A stretch of DNA of 35,272 nucleotides from Streptomyces diastatochromogenes (GTDB lineage: Bacteria > Actinomycetota > Actinomycetes > Streptomycetales > Streptomycetaceae). Every line of letters begins with the position of its first letter. Positions within the stretch are counted from its first letter, which is position 1. The stretch spans positions 1 through 35,272 of the forward strand of contig LRTP01000493.1 in NCBI GenBank assembly GCA_001550305.1, given 5' to 3'. A program made the position numbers and the translations under genes. The notes under the pieces were generated by a model. The model had not been told where the DNA came from. It searched no databases and saw only the letters and a program-made list of their open reading frames with translations. Shown here piece after piece: positions 7,783 through 15,799 of the stretch.

Positions 7783-9498
7783 TCATGTGGTCCGATGAAG
7801 GCGCTCGAGCAGCACATAGGCGCGCTGCTCCGCGGCTGCCAGTTGGGCGGGGTCGACCTCCGCCGCGTACAGCTCGCCGGCGGCGGCGTCGTCCGCCTCG
7901 CGCAGTTCCACCACTGCCACGGCCAGCTGTGTCTGAACGGCGGGATGCGGTACGGCGGCGGAGTCGGCCAGTGCCTGTTCGGCGCGTTCGGATGCTTCGC
8001 CGCACGCGGCCAGCGCCCGTTCCACACGGGCTGCCGGACGCCCGTGGACCACCAGCAGGGCACAGGCCAGACCGATGAGGATGCCGAGGACACTGCCCAG
8101 CGTCCGGTCGTGGACGAGCGTTCCCACAGGTGCCGGGGACGCCAGGTCGCTCATCAGCAGGGCGAGCGGCGTGAGGAAGACGACGCCGAGGCCGTAGTTC
8201 CGGGCCACGGTGTATTCCAGCAGGAATTCGAAGACCACGATCAGGGCCACGAGAGCCGTCGGCGCCGGGTGGGTGGCCAGCACGCCGAACGCGATCAAGA
8301 GCCCGGCCGCCGTGCCCAAGGTGCGTTGGAGGGCACGCTCCAAGGTGGAGCGGACGTTGACGGAATGCAGGACGGCGGCCGCGGAGAGTGCGGCCCAGTA
8401 TCCGTGTCCAAAGCTCAGGAACGCGGCCAGACCACCTGCCAGGCCGGTGCCGAGAGCCATCCGGAACGCGGGGACGACAAGGACCGCGACATGGCCCGGA
8501 CTGCCGGCACCGGTCCCCATGGTCAGTTCGGCGGCGCGCCGGGCCGCGGGACCGGCATCGTCCGGACGGCCGGGTGCCGTATCTGCGGACGGGGCGGACT
8601 GGAACGGCGGGGGCGGCAGCGGGGCCGGGGGACGACGGTGCCTGACGGTCAGGTACCGAGCCTGCACACGCAGGTACCGCGCTGTCGGGGCGTCGGGAGT
8701 CTGTCGGCGTGCGGAGGTGATCAGGAGCGACCAGGCGAGGTCGGTCAGGAAGACACATGTCCCGCTCCGCTCGCCGTGCCGCTGATCGGTCGTCAGGGGG
8801 CTCAGACCGAGCGACTGGTACGCCCGTAGGACGGCGGCGGTCGCCCGGTGCCGTGTGTGCCCTGTGCCGTCGGCTCCTCCGCCTGGTTCCAGCAGGTCGG
8901 CGAGCTCGCGGAGGGCCACGGCCACCGCGAGCCGCTGCGGGCGGTCCGGGTGCACGACCCAGCCCACCAGCGCCAGTGCCCAGGCCGTGGCCGCGCCCGT
9001 CGCGGCGAGCCCTGTCTGGGCGACCACGTCGGTGAGCCCGTCGGCCGGGCCGTTGGCCGCCACGGCGAACGAGAAGAGCATCAGCACGGCACCGAGGCCA
9101 CTCAGCCGTGTCGCGTCGCAGAGGAACTTCGCCAGGCCCGCCGTGACCGCCATCGCAGCGATCACCACGGCGGCGCCGAGGCCTCCCGCCTGCGGATCGG
9201 TCAGTGCCGCGAGCGTCGCACCGAGGCCGACGCACATCGTCATGGCCACCGCGGCCACGGCGAGGACACGCGCACGACGGCGGTAGGGCAGGTTGCGCCC
9301 GAACGTGGTGGTGAACGCGCCCAGCATGGGAAAGACGGCGAGTGCGGTTCGTCCGGAGAGCACCAACGGCACCGCGGGCAGTGCCATGGCCAGCGCCGCG
9401 CGCAGAGCGAAGAGGAGCGCTCCGTCCACCGCGTGCAGGGTGAGCGCGCCGCGCGGCGAGAGGACGCGTGTCAATGTGGTGCGGTGATGGCGGGACAT
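7783..9498 (-). CDS. FUSC-family membrane transporter
   Basis: Inner-membrane protein of 571 residues with the fusaric-acid-resistance/aromatic-acid-exporter architecture: two hydrophobic blocks of several helices (about residues 20-190 and 335-475), a soluble region between them and a helical soluble tail. Typical segments are TTFGRNLPYRRRARVLAVAAVA in the first half and YWAALSAAAVLH with RTLGTAAG in the second. The Pro-rich stretch at about 282-305 lies in the linker. The ATG at 9498 lacks a strong ribosome binding site; a GTG at 9567 is possible and would add 23 polar residues. Upstream of the oxidoreductase on the same strand, but a separate promoter is visible for that gene. The exported compound is unknown. 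Confidence 0.82.
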   Translation of the reverse strand: MSRHHRTTLTRVLSPRGALTLHAVDGALLFALRAALAMALPAVPLVLSGRTALAVFPMLGAFTTTFGRNLPYRRRARVLAVAAVAMTMCVGLGATLAALTDPQAGGLGAAVVIAAMAVTAGLAKFLCDATRLSGLGAVLMLFSFAVAANGPADGLTDVVAQTGLAATGAATAWALALVGWVVHPDRPQRLAVAVALRELADLLEPGGGADGTGHTRHRATAAVLRAYQSLGLSPLTTDQRHGERSGTCVFLTDLAWSLLITSARRQTPDAPTARYLRVQARYLTVRHRRPPAPLPPPPFQSAPSADTAPGRPDDAGPAARRAAELTMGTGAGSPGHVAVLVVPAFRMALGTGLAGGLAAFLSFGHGYWAALSAAAVLHSVNVRSTLERALQRTLGTAAGLLIAFGVLATHPAPTALVALIVVFEFLLEYTVARNYGLGVVFLTPLALLMSDLASPAPVGTLVHDRTLGSVLGILIGLACALLVVHGRPAARVERALAACGEASERAEQALADSAAVPHPAVQTQLAVAVVELREADDAAAGELYAAEVDPAQLAAAEQRAYVLLERLHRTT

Positions 9499-9577
9499 AC
9501 TACCGAGACCGTCCGGGACACCATGCCAATTGCGCGATCCACCTGTGGAATTGCCACATCTGCCCACTTCTTCGAGA

Positions 9578-10210
9578 TCAGTGAACGAGGATTCCTGCGA
9601 AGAGGTTGATGGCGGTAGCGAGAATGCTGGTGCCGAAGACGTACGACAGCAATGTGTGCCGGAGCACCATCGAGCGGATCACCGCACTGGAGACGTCGGT
9701 GTCGGAGACCTGGTAGGTCATGCCGAGGTTGTAGCTGAAGTAGAAGAAGTCCCGGTACGCCGGCGGCTGGTCGGAGTTGAAATCGATCCCGCCCGCGGAA
9801 TCCGCGTAGTAGAGGTACGCGTAGCGGGTGGCGTACATCAGATGCAGTGCCGCCCAGGCCATGAACACGCCGAGCAGCGCCGTCGCGGCATGGCCACTGT
9901 CGGAGTTGCCGAGCAGGAATACCACGATGCCGACCAGACCGCACAGAGCGACGGTGACGACGACGATTTCCTCGAGGACGGGGCGCAGGTCCTCGCGTCG
10001 AGCGTTGCGTCGGGTCGCGGCGGCGTCCATCGGCCACAGCACGATCCAGCCGACCACCACGAAGAATGTCTGGGTCGCGGCGATACCCGCGAGAATGGCC
10101 AGCGGGGTGTCGCTGGACAATGCGACGGCCACGCCGACCGCCGCGCCGACGGCGACCGAGATGGCGAGCCGTGGGACTGCGGAAAGCGACAAACGGATGC
10201 TCACGCTCAC
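9578..10210 (-). CDS. DUF1345 integral membrane protein
   Basis: About 210 residues, with at least five hydrophobic segments (for example [49 protein letters not shown] and [16 protein letters not shown]). The C-terminal half carries the family's characteristic [17 protein letters not shown] segment. Members of DUF1345 have no firmly established function. The protein begins at a GTG (10210), or a second GTG six bases downstream; neither has a strong Shine-Dalgarno. It lies between the FUSC transporter and a secreted DUF3887-like protein, all on the same strand. Confidence 0.85.
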   Translation of the reverse strand: MSVSIRLSLSAVPRLAISVAVGAAVGVAVALSSDTPLAILAGIAATQTFFVVVGWIVLWPMDAAATRRNARREDLRPVLEEIVVVTVALCGLVGIVVFLLGNSDSGHAATALLGVFMAWAALHLMYATRYAYLYYADSAGGIDFNSDQPPAYRDFFYFSYNLGMTYQVSDTDVSSAVIRSMVLRHTLLSYVFGTSILATAINLFAGILVH

Positions 10211-10332
10211 AAGCCACCACGGTAGTGCTTCGTGGCTGCTCGGCACGGCGAGAGCGGGACCAGGGGGTGACGGTATCCCGCCCACGGCCGGGCGTACGGG
10301 ACGTCCCCGCGTCGTGGTCGTGTCACGAGCTC

Positions 10333-10806
10333 CTAAGGGACCGGAACTCCTTTCTTGAGAAACCACAGACCTTCGATGTGCCCTTTTCCGTCGAAGACGA
10401 CGCGGAAATCTCCGGGCCGCTTGGCCATGAGCAGTGGTATGTCGACCACCGTCCGATCGCCGGACACGACCTGCCGGGGCGCTCCGTGCGACTGGTAGCG
10501 ACCGAAACCGTGCTGGTCCTGGTATTCCTTCCAGGCGTTCGCGAGAACCGTTGGATTTCCTTCCTGCCGAATCGAATCGTCGAAACGCGCTGAGACGGCG
10601 ACGAATTTTCCCTTCACGACCTGGTCGAGGGTTTTGAGAGCGAGCTGTTTGTACGGGGGCGGGCTGGGGACCGTCACCGGTGGCCGGGCCACGACCGCGG
10701 TGCCGGTGATATCCGGCAGCGCGTGCGACACGGTTCCGGTGACCAGCACCAGCGCGCTGGAAGCGACGGTGACGGCGACGCCGAACTTGCCGAGCCTGTT
10801 GAACAT
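10333..10806 (-). CDS. Secreted DUF3887-like protein
   Basis: 157-residue exported protein. A signal peptide is plain (basic start MFNRLGK, hydrophobic stretch to about residue 24, SHA-type cleavage region near 28). The mature part resembles DUF3887, an NTF2-like small domain: [15 protein letters not shown], a Trp in the following helix (ANAWKEY), and a closing strand pair VVDIPLLM and [16 protein letters not shown]. The ATG has GGAGG six bases upstream. It follows a small membrane protein by 30 bases, so the two probably form one transcript. Related domains in hydrolases are thought to help bind other molecules; no catalytic domain is attached here. Confidence 0.78.
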   Translation of the reverse strand: MFNRLGKFGVAVTVASSALVLVTGTVSHALPDITGTAVVARPPVTVPSPPPYKQLALKTLDQVVKGKFVAVSARFDDSIRQEGNPTVLANAWKEYQDQHGFGRYQSHGAPRQVVSGDRTVVDIPLLMAKRPGDFRVVFDGKGHIEGLWFLKKGVPVP

Positions 10807-10836
10807 GGATCCTCCGACTGGGTGTCCGTGGCGCGC

Positions 10837-11142
10837 TCACGGAGTGAGCACACGGCCTCTGACCTGGCGGTTGTGACGGCGGCGCATCACCTCGAAGGGG
10901 AGCACCGTGGCCCCGCAGCAAGCGGCCACTCCCACCCAGATCGGCAGCATGAGAACGAGCGTGAATGAGCTGACGATCCAGCCCGTCGTGAACGTCACGT
11001 CGGCCCATAGGGGAAAAAGCGCGAGCCGGGTGGAGAACAGAGGGATCGGTCGTCCTGGGCTGCGTGACGCGGCGTACTGCACATAGGTGATGCTGGACAA
11101 TGCCCCGACGATGACGGCGGCCGTGACGGTGATGATCTGCAT
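10837..11142 (-). CDS. Small two-helix membrane protein
   Basis: 101 residues, not recognised as a named family. Two hydrophobic segments are evident (residues 4-22, and about 54-82 which includes [25 protein letters not shown]), with a short basic tail ([12 protein letters not shown]). The ATG has a strong TAGGAG ribosome binding site. First gene of a likely pair with the secreted DUF3887-like protein; the two may act together at the envelope. Confidence 0.75.
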   Translation of the reverse strand: MQIITVTAAVIVGALSSITYVQYAASRSPGRPIPLFSTRLALFPLWADVTFTTGWIVSSFTLVLMLPIWVGVAACCGATVLPFEVMRRRHNRQVRGRVLTP

Positions 11143-11204
11143 GAGAATCTCCTAACCTGAGAAATTCTGCATCCAGAAAAGTTCACCGAGGGGCTTCGCG
11201 TCAT

Positions 11205-11222
11205 GTCACGGAACAGCGTGAC
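11205..11222. promoter_or_regulatory. Inverted repeat upstream of the small membrane protein gene
   Basis: GTCACG and CGTGAC form perfect arms around a 6-base spacer, 63 bases upstream of the ATG of the small membrane protein and 44 bases beyond the stop codon of the Nudix-like gene. It could be an operator or an mRNA hairpin. No T-run follows. Confidence 0.3.
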
Positions 11223-11265
11223 TTGAAATCAGGAACCGATCTTGATAAACGCCGCGCCCGCATCC

Positions 11266-11646
11266 CTACACGGGTGAATGGCCCACCAGGTAGTCCCGCA
11301 CGGCTTCGGGCAGCCCCGCGTCGAGGGCTTCGGCGAACGGAGCCCAGCGGATCTGCTCCGGGCCGAGTCGCGCCTCCGCCGAGGGTGCCTGGCTCAACAG
11401 CTGGCACACCACGGCGGGCCGTGCGTCCTCGCCAGCCGTCCCCTGCGACCTGAGGACCGATGTGCCGTCGACCAGGTACCCGGTGAGCTCGTACACTAGG
11501 CGCGCCGCGCCGGCCTGTGCCGACTCGGCGGGCTGCGGGGCGCCGGACGGCAGCCCCCAGCTGTCCTGCGCGGCCACCATCAGCAGACGCCCGTCGTACA
11601 CGACGACCGCGTCCACCCCGCCCCGGGCAGCCTGCTCCAGCGTCAT
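11266..11646 (-). CDS. Nudix-fold protein with a degenerate Nudix box
   Basis: 126 residues with the general form of a Nudix domain: an early strand VDAVVVYDGRLLMV, then SWGLPSGAPQPAES and a helix with RLVYELTG. Compared with the Nudix consensus G-x5-E-x7-R-E-U-x-E-E-x-G-U, Gly35, Glu41, Arg49, Glu53 and Gly56 are kept, but the Glu after Arg is Leu50 and the second Glu of the EE pair is Leu54. Those glutamates bind metal in active enzymes, so hydrolase activity is doubtful; it may bind a nucleotide-like ligand instead. The ATG at 11646 was preferred over an upstream in-frame start at 11706, which would add a charged leader. It lies 228 bases downstream of the encapsulin gene on the same strand. 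Confidence 0.72.
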   Translation of the reverse strand: MTLEQAARGGVDAVVVYDGRLLMVAAQDSWGLPSGAPQPAESAQAGAARLVYELTGYLVDGTSVLRSQGTAGEDARPAVVCQLLSQAPSAEARLGPEQIRWAPFAEALDAGLPEAVRDYLVGHSPV

Positions 11647-11874
11647 GGCCCAACCGTCCCTTTCCTCCTCGCGCGACCGGCCGACCGGCCGCGTCCGAGC
11701 CCCCAATTCCTACCCGGGGCACATCGGTTCACGCGGCACGGCGAGCTCGCGACCATGCTCGCAAACAGCGGAATCGCCCATCGTCACCCAGCTGTTCCAC
11801 CTGCACAACGGGAGCAGGAATGACCAGTGAAGCCGTTTCCCAGGGCGATCCCCGTCCGCTCGGGCGCCGTGCGG

Positions 11875-12690
11875 TCACGAGCCGAGTGCCACCACGGCCT
11901 CGTCGGTGTACACCAGGAAGGTCAGGCTCTGGCGGAAGTACAACTCGATCTCGTTCGCGTCATGCGCGGTGTAGCCGATCGCGAGGTCCTCACCGAGCCG
12001 CAGTTCGAAGTCCCCACCGCGGGTGGACAGCAGAAATGCGCCGTCGACCGCGGGCGCCCAGATGGGCGGGGCGTCCAGCATCCGTCTGAGATGCTCCGTG
12101 ATCGGATAGCCGTGGTCGGACGTCTCGCTCACCAGGGTGTACGCGTCGGCGCCCAGCAGCAGCGCATACGGGCCGGCGACTCCGGCCAGGCGCAGGGTCG
12201 TCAGCGCGCGGCTGACGGCATCCGGGTACTCACGTGTCTCCACGGGCAGAGCGTGCACAGGATGGGCGGTACGCCTGCGCAGCCCGTCGATGCCCGCAGC
12301 CTCGTACCCCTCGAAGACGGCCCGGTCCTCGGTGAACGCCATGGCGCGCGCCGCGTCCTTGACCGGTTGCCAGTCGGAGTCGTTCGAGCCGCGCTCCACG
12401 TCGTCCACCGCATCGCGACCGACCTTGAAGGGGACGCGCAGTTCGACCAGGGGCTGTACTTGGCGCAGGAGAGCGGTGACGCCCGGTCCGGGCCCTTCGA
12501 TGTGGGTGAGATGGCCGGTACCGACCGAGGCAAGCGCGGGACCGTCGGGTCCGGTGACGTCCACGACACGACGGCCCCCCACGTTGCGCTGGAAGGTACG
12601 GCGGGCTTCCTCCTCGATCTGTGCCCATGCCTCGGGCGTGATCGGCGCCAGTTCGCGGTGCAGGTTGTTCATACCGTTGGGCGTGGACAC
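11875..12690 (-). CDS. Encapsulin shell protein, family 1
   Basis: Shell protein of 271 residues with an HK97 phage-capsid-type fold, forming an icosahedral protein nanocompartment. Diagnostic segments are NNLHRELAPITPEAWAQIE at the N-terminus, ARRTFQRNVGGRRVVDV, the DWQPVKDAARAMAFTEDRAVFEG helix, YALLLGADAYTLVSE and the C-terminal FELRLGEDLAIGYTAHD. The GTG at 12690 is preceded by AAAGGAG; the ATG seven codons later has no ribosome binding site, so the protein likely carries a short N-terminal extension compared with relatives that begin at MNNLHR. It follows the DyP peroxidase by four bases and shares its transcript. The cargo gene with a matching loading peptide makes the assignment firm. 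Confidence 0.96.
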   Translation of the reverse strand: MSTPNGMNNLHRELAPITPEAWAQIEEEARRTFQRNVGGRRVVDVTGPDGPALASVGTGHLTHIEGPGPGVTALLRQVQPLVELRVPFKVGRDAVDDVERGSNDSDWQPVKDAARAMAFTEDRAVFEGYEAAGIDGLRRRTAHPVHALPVETREYPDAVSRALTTLRLAGVAGPYALLLGADAYTLVSETSDHGYPITEHLRRMLDAPPIWAPAVDGAFLLSTRGGDFELRLGEDLAIGYTAHDANEIELYFRQSLTFLVYTDEAVVALGS

Positions 12691-12694
12691 GTGA

Positions 12695-13678
12695 TCAGGC
12701 TCCTTTGAGACTGCCGATCCCCAGGGAGCCCTCGGTCGCCGACGCTCCGGTGGGCGTGGCGGGTGGGTCGTCGAGGAAATCGGCGCTCGGTACGTGGAAC
12801 AGACAGCCGGTGACCGCCGTGGAGAAGTCGAGGATTCGGTCGTGGGTATGGGGGTGGTCACCGAGGAACATGTTCCTCAGCATCTGTTCGGTCACCTCGG
12901 GCGTGCGCGCATAGCCGATGAAGTAGGTACCGAACTCCCTTTGCCCGATGCTGCCGAACGGCATGTTGTCACGGACGATCTTCCGTTCGTTTCCGTCCGC
13001 GTCGGTGATGGTGTTCAGCGCGACATGCGAGTCCGCGGGCTTGATGTCGTCCGGCATTTCGACGTTCGCCAGCTTTGTGCGGCCGATGACCTTTTCCTGT
13101 TCCTGCGTGGGCAACGCGTTCCAGGCGGCAAGGTCGTGCACGTACTTCTGCACGATCACGTAGCTGCCGCCCGCGAAATCGGGGTCCTCGTCGCCGATGA
13201 ACACCGCGTCGGCCGCGACCCGGCCCTCGGGGTTCTCACTGCCGTCGACGAAGCCGAGGAGGTCGCGCTCGTCGAAGTACTTGAAACCGTGCACCTCGTC
13301 CACCACGGCGACCGCTCCGTAGAGGCGTTCGCCGATCAGCTGGGCCAGTTCGAAACAGAGGTCCATGTGGTGGGCTCGCAGATGGAAGAGCAGGTCACCT
13401 GGGGTGGACGGGGCTCGGTGCCGGGAGCCCGTCAACGCGACGAACGGATGCAGATCGCGTGGGCGGGGTCCTGCGAAGAGCCGGTCCCAGGCGGCGGAGC
13501 CGATGCCGACGACGCAACTCAGCTCCGCGTCCGGAGCGCGGAAACTGACCGATCGTCGCAACCCGGCCACATCCTGGAGCAGATCGCGAACAGCGGGCTC
13601 GCCGCCAGGTGCCATGGTGCACACGAGGAACAGGGCGGCTTTGGCGGGCGGGGCGATCACGGACTGCGACTCAACCAC
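12695..13678 (-). CDS. Dye-decolorising (DyP) heme peroxidase, encapsulin cargo
   Basis: Heme peroxidase of 327 residues. The DyP signature GFVDG is at residues 142-146 with the catalytic Asp145, the proximal heme His is His218 (ADSHV) and the distal Arg is Arg236 (IVRDNMPFG). The layout fits the bacterial group usually called class B or P. After a Pro/Ala/Thr linker (about 304-315) the protein ends EGSLGIGSLKGA, a close match to the known family 1 cargo-loading peptide (GSL-type). It should therefore be packed inside the encapsulin encoded next. The GTG start has AGGAGG eight bases upstream. Upstream of it is an unusually AT-rich patch (about 13733-13757) that probably contains the operon promoter. 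The physiological substrate is not known for this class. Confidence 0.96.
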   Translation of the reverse strand: MVESQSVIAPPAKAALFLVCTMAPGGEPAVRDLLQDVAGLRRSVSFRAPDAELSCVVGIGSAAWDRLFAGPRPRDLHPFVALTGSRHRAPSTPGDLLFHLRAHHMDLCFELAQLIGERLYGAVAVVDEVHGFKYFDERDLLGFVDGSENPEGRVAADAVFIGDEDPDFAGGSYVIVQKYVHDLAAWNALPTQEQEKVIGRTKLANVEMPDDIKPADSHVALNTITDADGNERKIVRDNMPFGSIGQREFGTYFIGYARTPEVTEQMLRNMFLGDHPHTHDRILDFSTAVTGCLFHVPSADFLDDPPATPTGASATEGSLGIGSLKGA

Positions 13679-14042
13679 GGAGCCTGCCTCCTACTTGTCG
13701 TGGCTATGGCGCTACGCACGGCAGGATAACGTGAGGAAACACAATAAATACTAGGATTGGGTCCTGGTGATGTCGACCGGTGCGGGTACACCGGCGCCTG
13801 CCTGCGCGAATCGCACCCGACCCCTGGTGGTCGAGGATTGGCGCCCCCATCCATTGCGCCTTCTTCACCAGGGAATCCTGGCGATCCGCAAAAGGGGTCG
13901 TAAAAGGGTTGGGGCGGACAGGACTTCGAGGCGAAGACCCGCCGGGGCGAACCGGTCTGCGCCACGGGGTCGAGGTTGCCTTCGAGGGTCGTCCGAGTGA
14001 TCGGAGGGCGGTGACGGGGGCGAGGCTGAGCGGCTCCCCCTC
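13679..14042. other. 364-base gene-free stretch upstream of the encapsulin operon
   Basis: No convincing gene lies here. It holds the DyP ribosome binding site (13687-13692, minus strand), an AT-rich patch at 13733-13757 that likely contains the encapsulin-operon promoter, and a perfect inverted repeat CCGGTG-N6-CACCGG at 13777-13794. The remainder, up to the stop codon of the SMI1-like gene, shows no codon bias and no RNA gene that I can recognise. Confidence 0.5.
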
Positions 14043-14666
14043 TCACACGCCGATGGACAGGACCTCCAGCTCGGGATGGGCGGCGGCCTCGACACTGCTC
14101 AGGCCTCCGATGTTCACCCGGGCCACGGCCGGTGGCTGGTCCCCGCGAGGGCCCCGGCGTCCTTCGCCGAGTCCGTTCGACACCAGGTCGGTGAGGGAGT
14201 CGGCGAGGGTGTCGCCACCGACGTCCTGCTCATGGTCGAGCATGATGATCCGTCCCGCGTGTCCGCGCGGGCCCGGTGTCAGGTCCACCGGGATGCGGTC
14301 GCCGCCGCTGTTGTCGCCGAAGACGATCCAGCCGAGGGAGCCGACGAGCCCCCGCACCGCGGCGTCGGACGGGGTGCCGAGCGCCTTCATCGCCGCGGAC
14401 TTCCAGGGGGGCGGACGGGACGGGGCGTCGGCGAGATACAGCTCGTCCAGGGAAAAGAGCTCGCAGCCGACCACATCGTCCTGCATGTCCTCGATCTGAA
14501 GGGCTCGTCCGGGTTGCGGGCGCCGCCGCGGCATGGGCAGGCTCGATCCGTGTCGGCCGATCCGTCCCGCCACGTAGCCGCCCGGTGCGACGATGCTCTC
14601 CGCGTCGGCGGTTCGCAGAAGCCGCAGGACGGGCTCCCAGGTCGCGGAGTCATGTATCGAGGGCAA
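14043..14666 (-). CDS. SMI1/KNR4-family protein
   Basis: 207 residues in the SMI1/KNR4 (SUKH) superfamily, shown by ELFSLDELYLA, LGWIVFGDNSGGDRIPVDLTPGPRGHAGRIIMLDHEQD and a C-terminal helix (ADSLTDLVSNGL). In bacteria many SUKH proteins are immunity proteins for secreted toxins, while others are free-standing with unknown roles. No polymorphic toxin gene is visible beside it, so an immunity role is not supported here. A TTG start with GGAG eight bases upstream gives the best fit. It is convergent with nothing and stands alone between the encapsulin operon and the SDR operon. Confidence 0.8.
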   Translation of the reverse strand: MPSIHDSATWEPVLRLLRTADAESIVAPGGYVAGRIGRHGSSLPMPRRRPQPGRALQIEDMQDDVVGCELFSLDELYLADAPSRPPPWKSAAMKALGTPSDAAVRGLVGSLGWIVFGDNSGGDRIPVDLTPGPRGHAGRIIMLDHEQDVGGDTLADSLTDLVSNGLGEGRRGPRGDQPPAVARVNIGGLSSVEAAAHPELEVLSIGV

Positions 14667-14913
14667 CGGCGGTCTCCGGTCGCTCTGGTGAACCGGCCTC
14701 GCGCTTTCGCGCGTACGGCTGGCGGGTGCTGATGGTTGCTCAAAGAGCCGAGGAGCGCAGCCGACCTGGGGCGAAGGGACCTGTCGAGGGTCCCGCTCGT
14801 CGCCGGGAGAGCCGCGCTCCTCAGGTGAGTCAGCGAATCGGGACCTCCTCGCGTGGGTGTGCTGAGAGCGACGGTAACCGCGCGGTGGCGCAGGCCGTTG
14901 GCGTGCTGCCCAT

Positions 14914-14930
14914 GGCTACAAGTTGTAGCC
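14914..14930. terminator. Perfect palindrome at the SDR stop codon
   Basis: GGCTACAA, one central base, then TTGTAGCC. It spans the last codons (Gly-Tyr-Asn-Leu) and stop of the SDR. It may form a small hairpin ending the three-gene transcript, or be a binding site; no T-run follows, so the terminator call is tentative. Confidence 0.3.
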
Positions 14931-15674
14931 TCCCGACACCTCGATGTTCTGAGCGGTGACCCAGCGGCTCTCCTCGGAGAGCAGGGCGGCGATCATCATG
15001 CCGATGTCATCGGGTTCGCCGACCCGGCCGAGAGCGGTCTTCGCCGCGAGGGCCGGGACGACTTCGGGAAACCGCTCGAAGGCGTCGTCGGCGATCCGGG
15101 TGCGCGTCGAGCCCGGTGAAATGGAATTGACGCGGATGCCTCGCGTGCTGAACTCCTTGGCCATGTAGCGGCTCAGCACGTCGAGGCCGCCCTTCATCGA
15201 CGCGTAGGCCGAGTATCCGGGCTCCAGGCCCGAACCCATCGCCGAGTTGCTGCTCGTGTTGACGATGGCCCCACCGTCTTCCATCAGCGGCAGCAGGCGT
15301 TGCGTCAGGAAGTACGGGCCCTTGAGCAGAACCCGCATCAGCCTGTCGAACATCTCCTCGGTCGTATCCTCGATCAGCGATGTGTGTGCGAAGCCGGCGT
15401 TGTTGACCAGGTAGTCGAACGTGTCGCGTTGCCAGGTGTCGCGCAACACGTCGGCCACGGAGTTGCGGAAGGCCGGGAAGGCGCCGGTCTCACCGACGTC
15501 CAGCGGCAGCGCGACGGCAGTGCCTCCGTCCTTCTCGATCGCGGCCGCCGTCTCCACCCCTCCCTGGGCGTTGTTGCCGTAGGTCAGAATGACTCCGGTT
15601 CCTCGCCTGGCGATCTGGATCGCCGCGCTCCGCCCGATACCGGAGCTGGCGCCAGTGATGATTGCTACCTTCAT
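14916..15674 (-). CDS. Classical SDR oxidoreductase
   Basis: NAD(P)-dependent short-chain dehydrogenase of 252 residues with all classical features: TGASSGIG at residues 7-14, NNAG at 91-94, Ser at 141-142 (NTSSNS), Tyr157 and Lys161 (YASMK) and the C-terminal SGGYNL ending typical of the FabG-like group. The ATG has AGGAG at an ideal distance. It is the last gene of a likely operon after an esterase and an ABM-domain monooxygenase, all divergent from an AraC regulator. Together these suggest modification or detoxification of a small carbonyl or ester compound, which is inference. Confidence 0.92.
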   Translation of the reverse strand: MKVAIITGASSGIGRSAAIQIARRGTGVILTYGNNAQGGVETAAAIEKDGGTAVALPLDVGETGAFPAFRNSVADVLRDTWQRDTFDYLVNNAGFAHTSLIEDTTEEMFDRLMRVLLKGPYFLTQRLLPLMEDGGAIVNTSSNSAMGSGLEPGYSAYASMKGGLDVLSRYMAKEFSTRGIRVNSISPGSTRTRIADDAFERFPEVVPALAAKTALGRVGEPDDIGMMIAALLSEESRWVTAQNIEVSGGYNL

Positions 15675-15799
15675 GATGGTTCTCCTGGGGTGTGGTTGAG
15701 GTTCTGCCGAGGCCCGGCGCGGGCCTCGGCAACACGGGTGTCACACGGGAAATGCCATGACCGGCCCGGGAGTTGGCCGGTGCGGCGTCGCCTGCTCCG

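Noticed and set aside
10211..11008. Upstream extension of the DUF1345 gene
   Set aside because: The extension covers the DUF3887-like gene in another frame and is Arg/Pro-rich; family similarity starts at the GTG at 10210.
11820..12089. Plus-strand open frame with a good ribosome binding site (GGGAGCAGGA) starting MTSEAV
   Set aside because: Most of it is antisense to the encapsulin 3' end and it matches no family I know; possibly a remnant but not supportable.
13768..13855. Stretch with paired segments resembling an RNA gene
   Set aside because: No tRNA cloverleaf, anticodon arm or TTCGA-type T-loop could be drawn.
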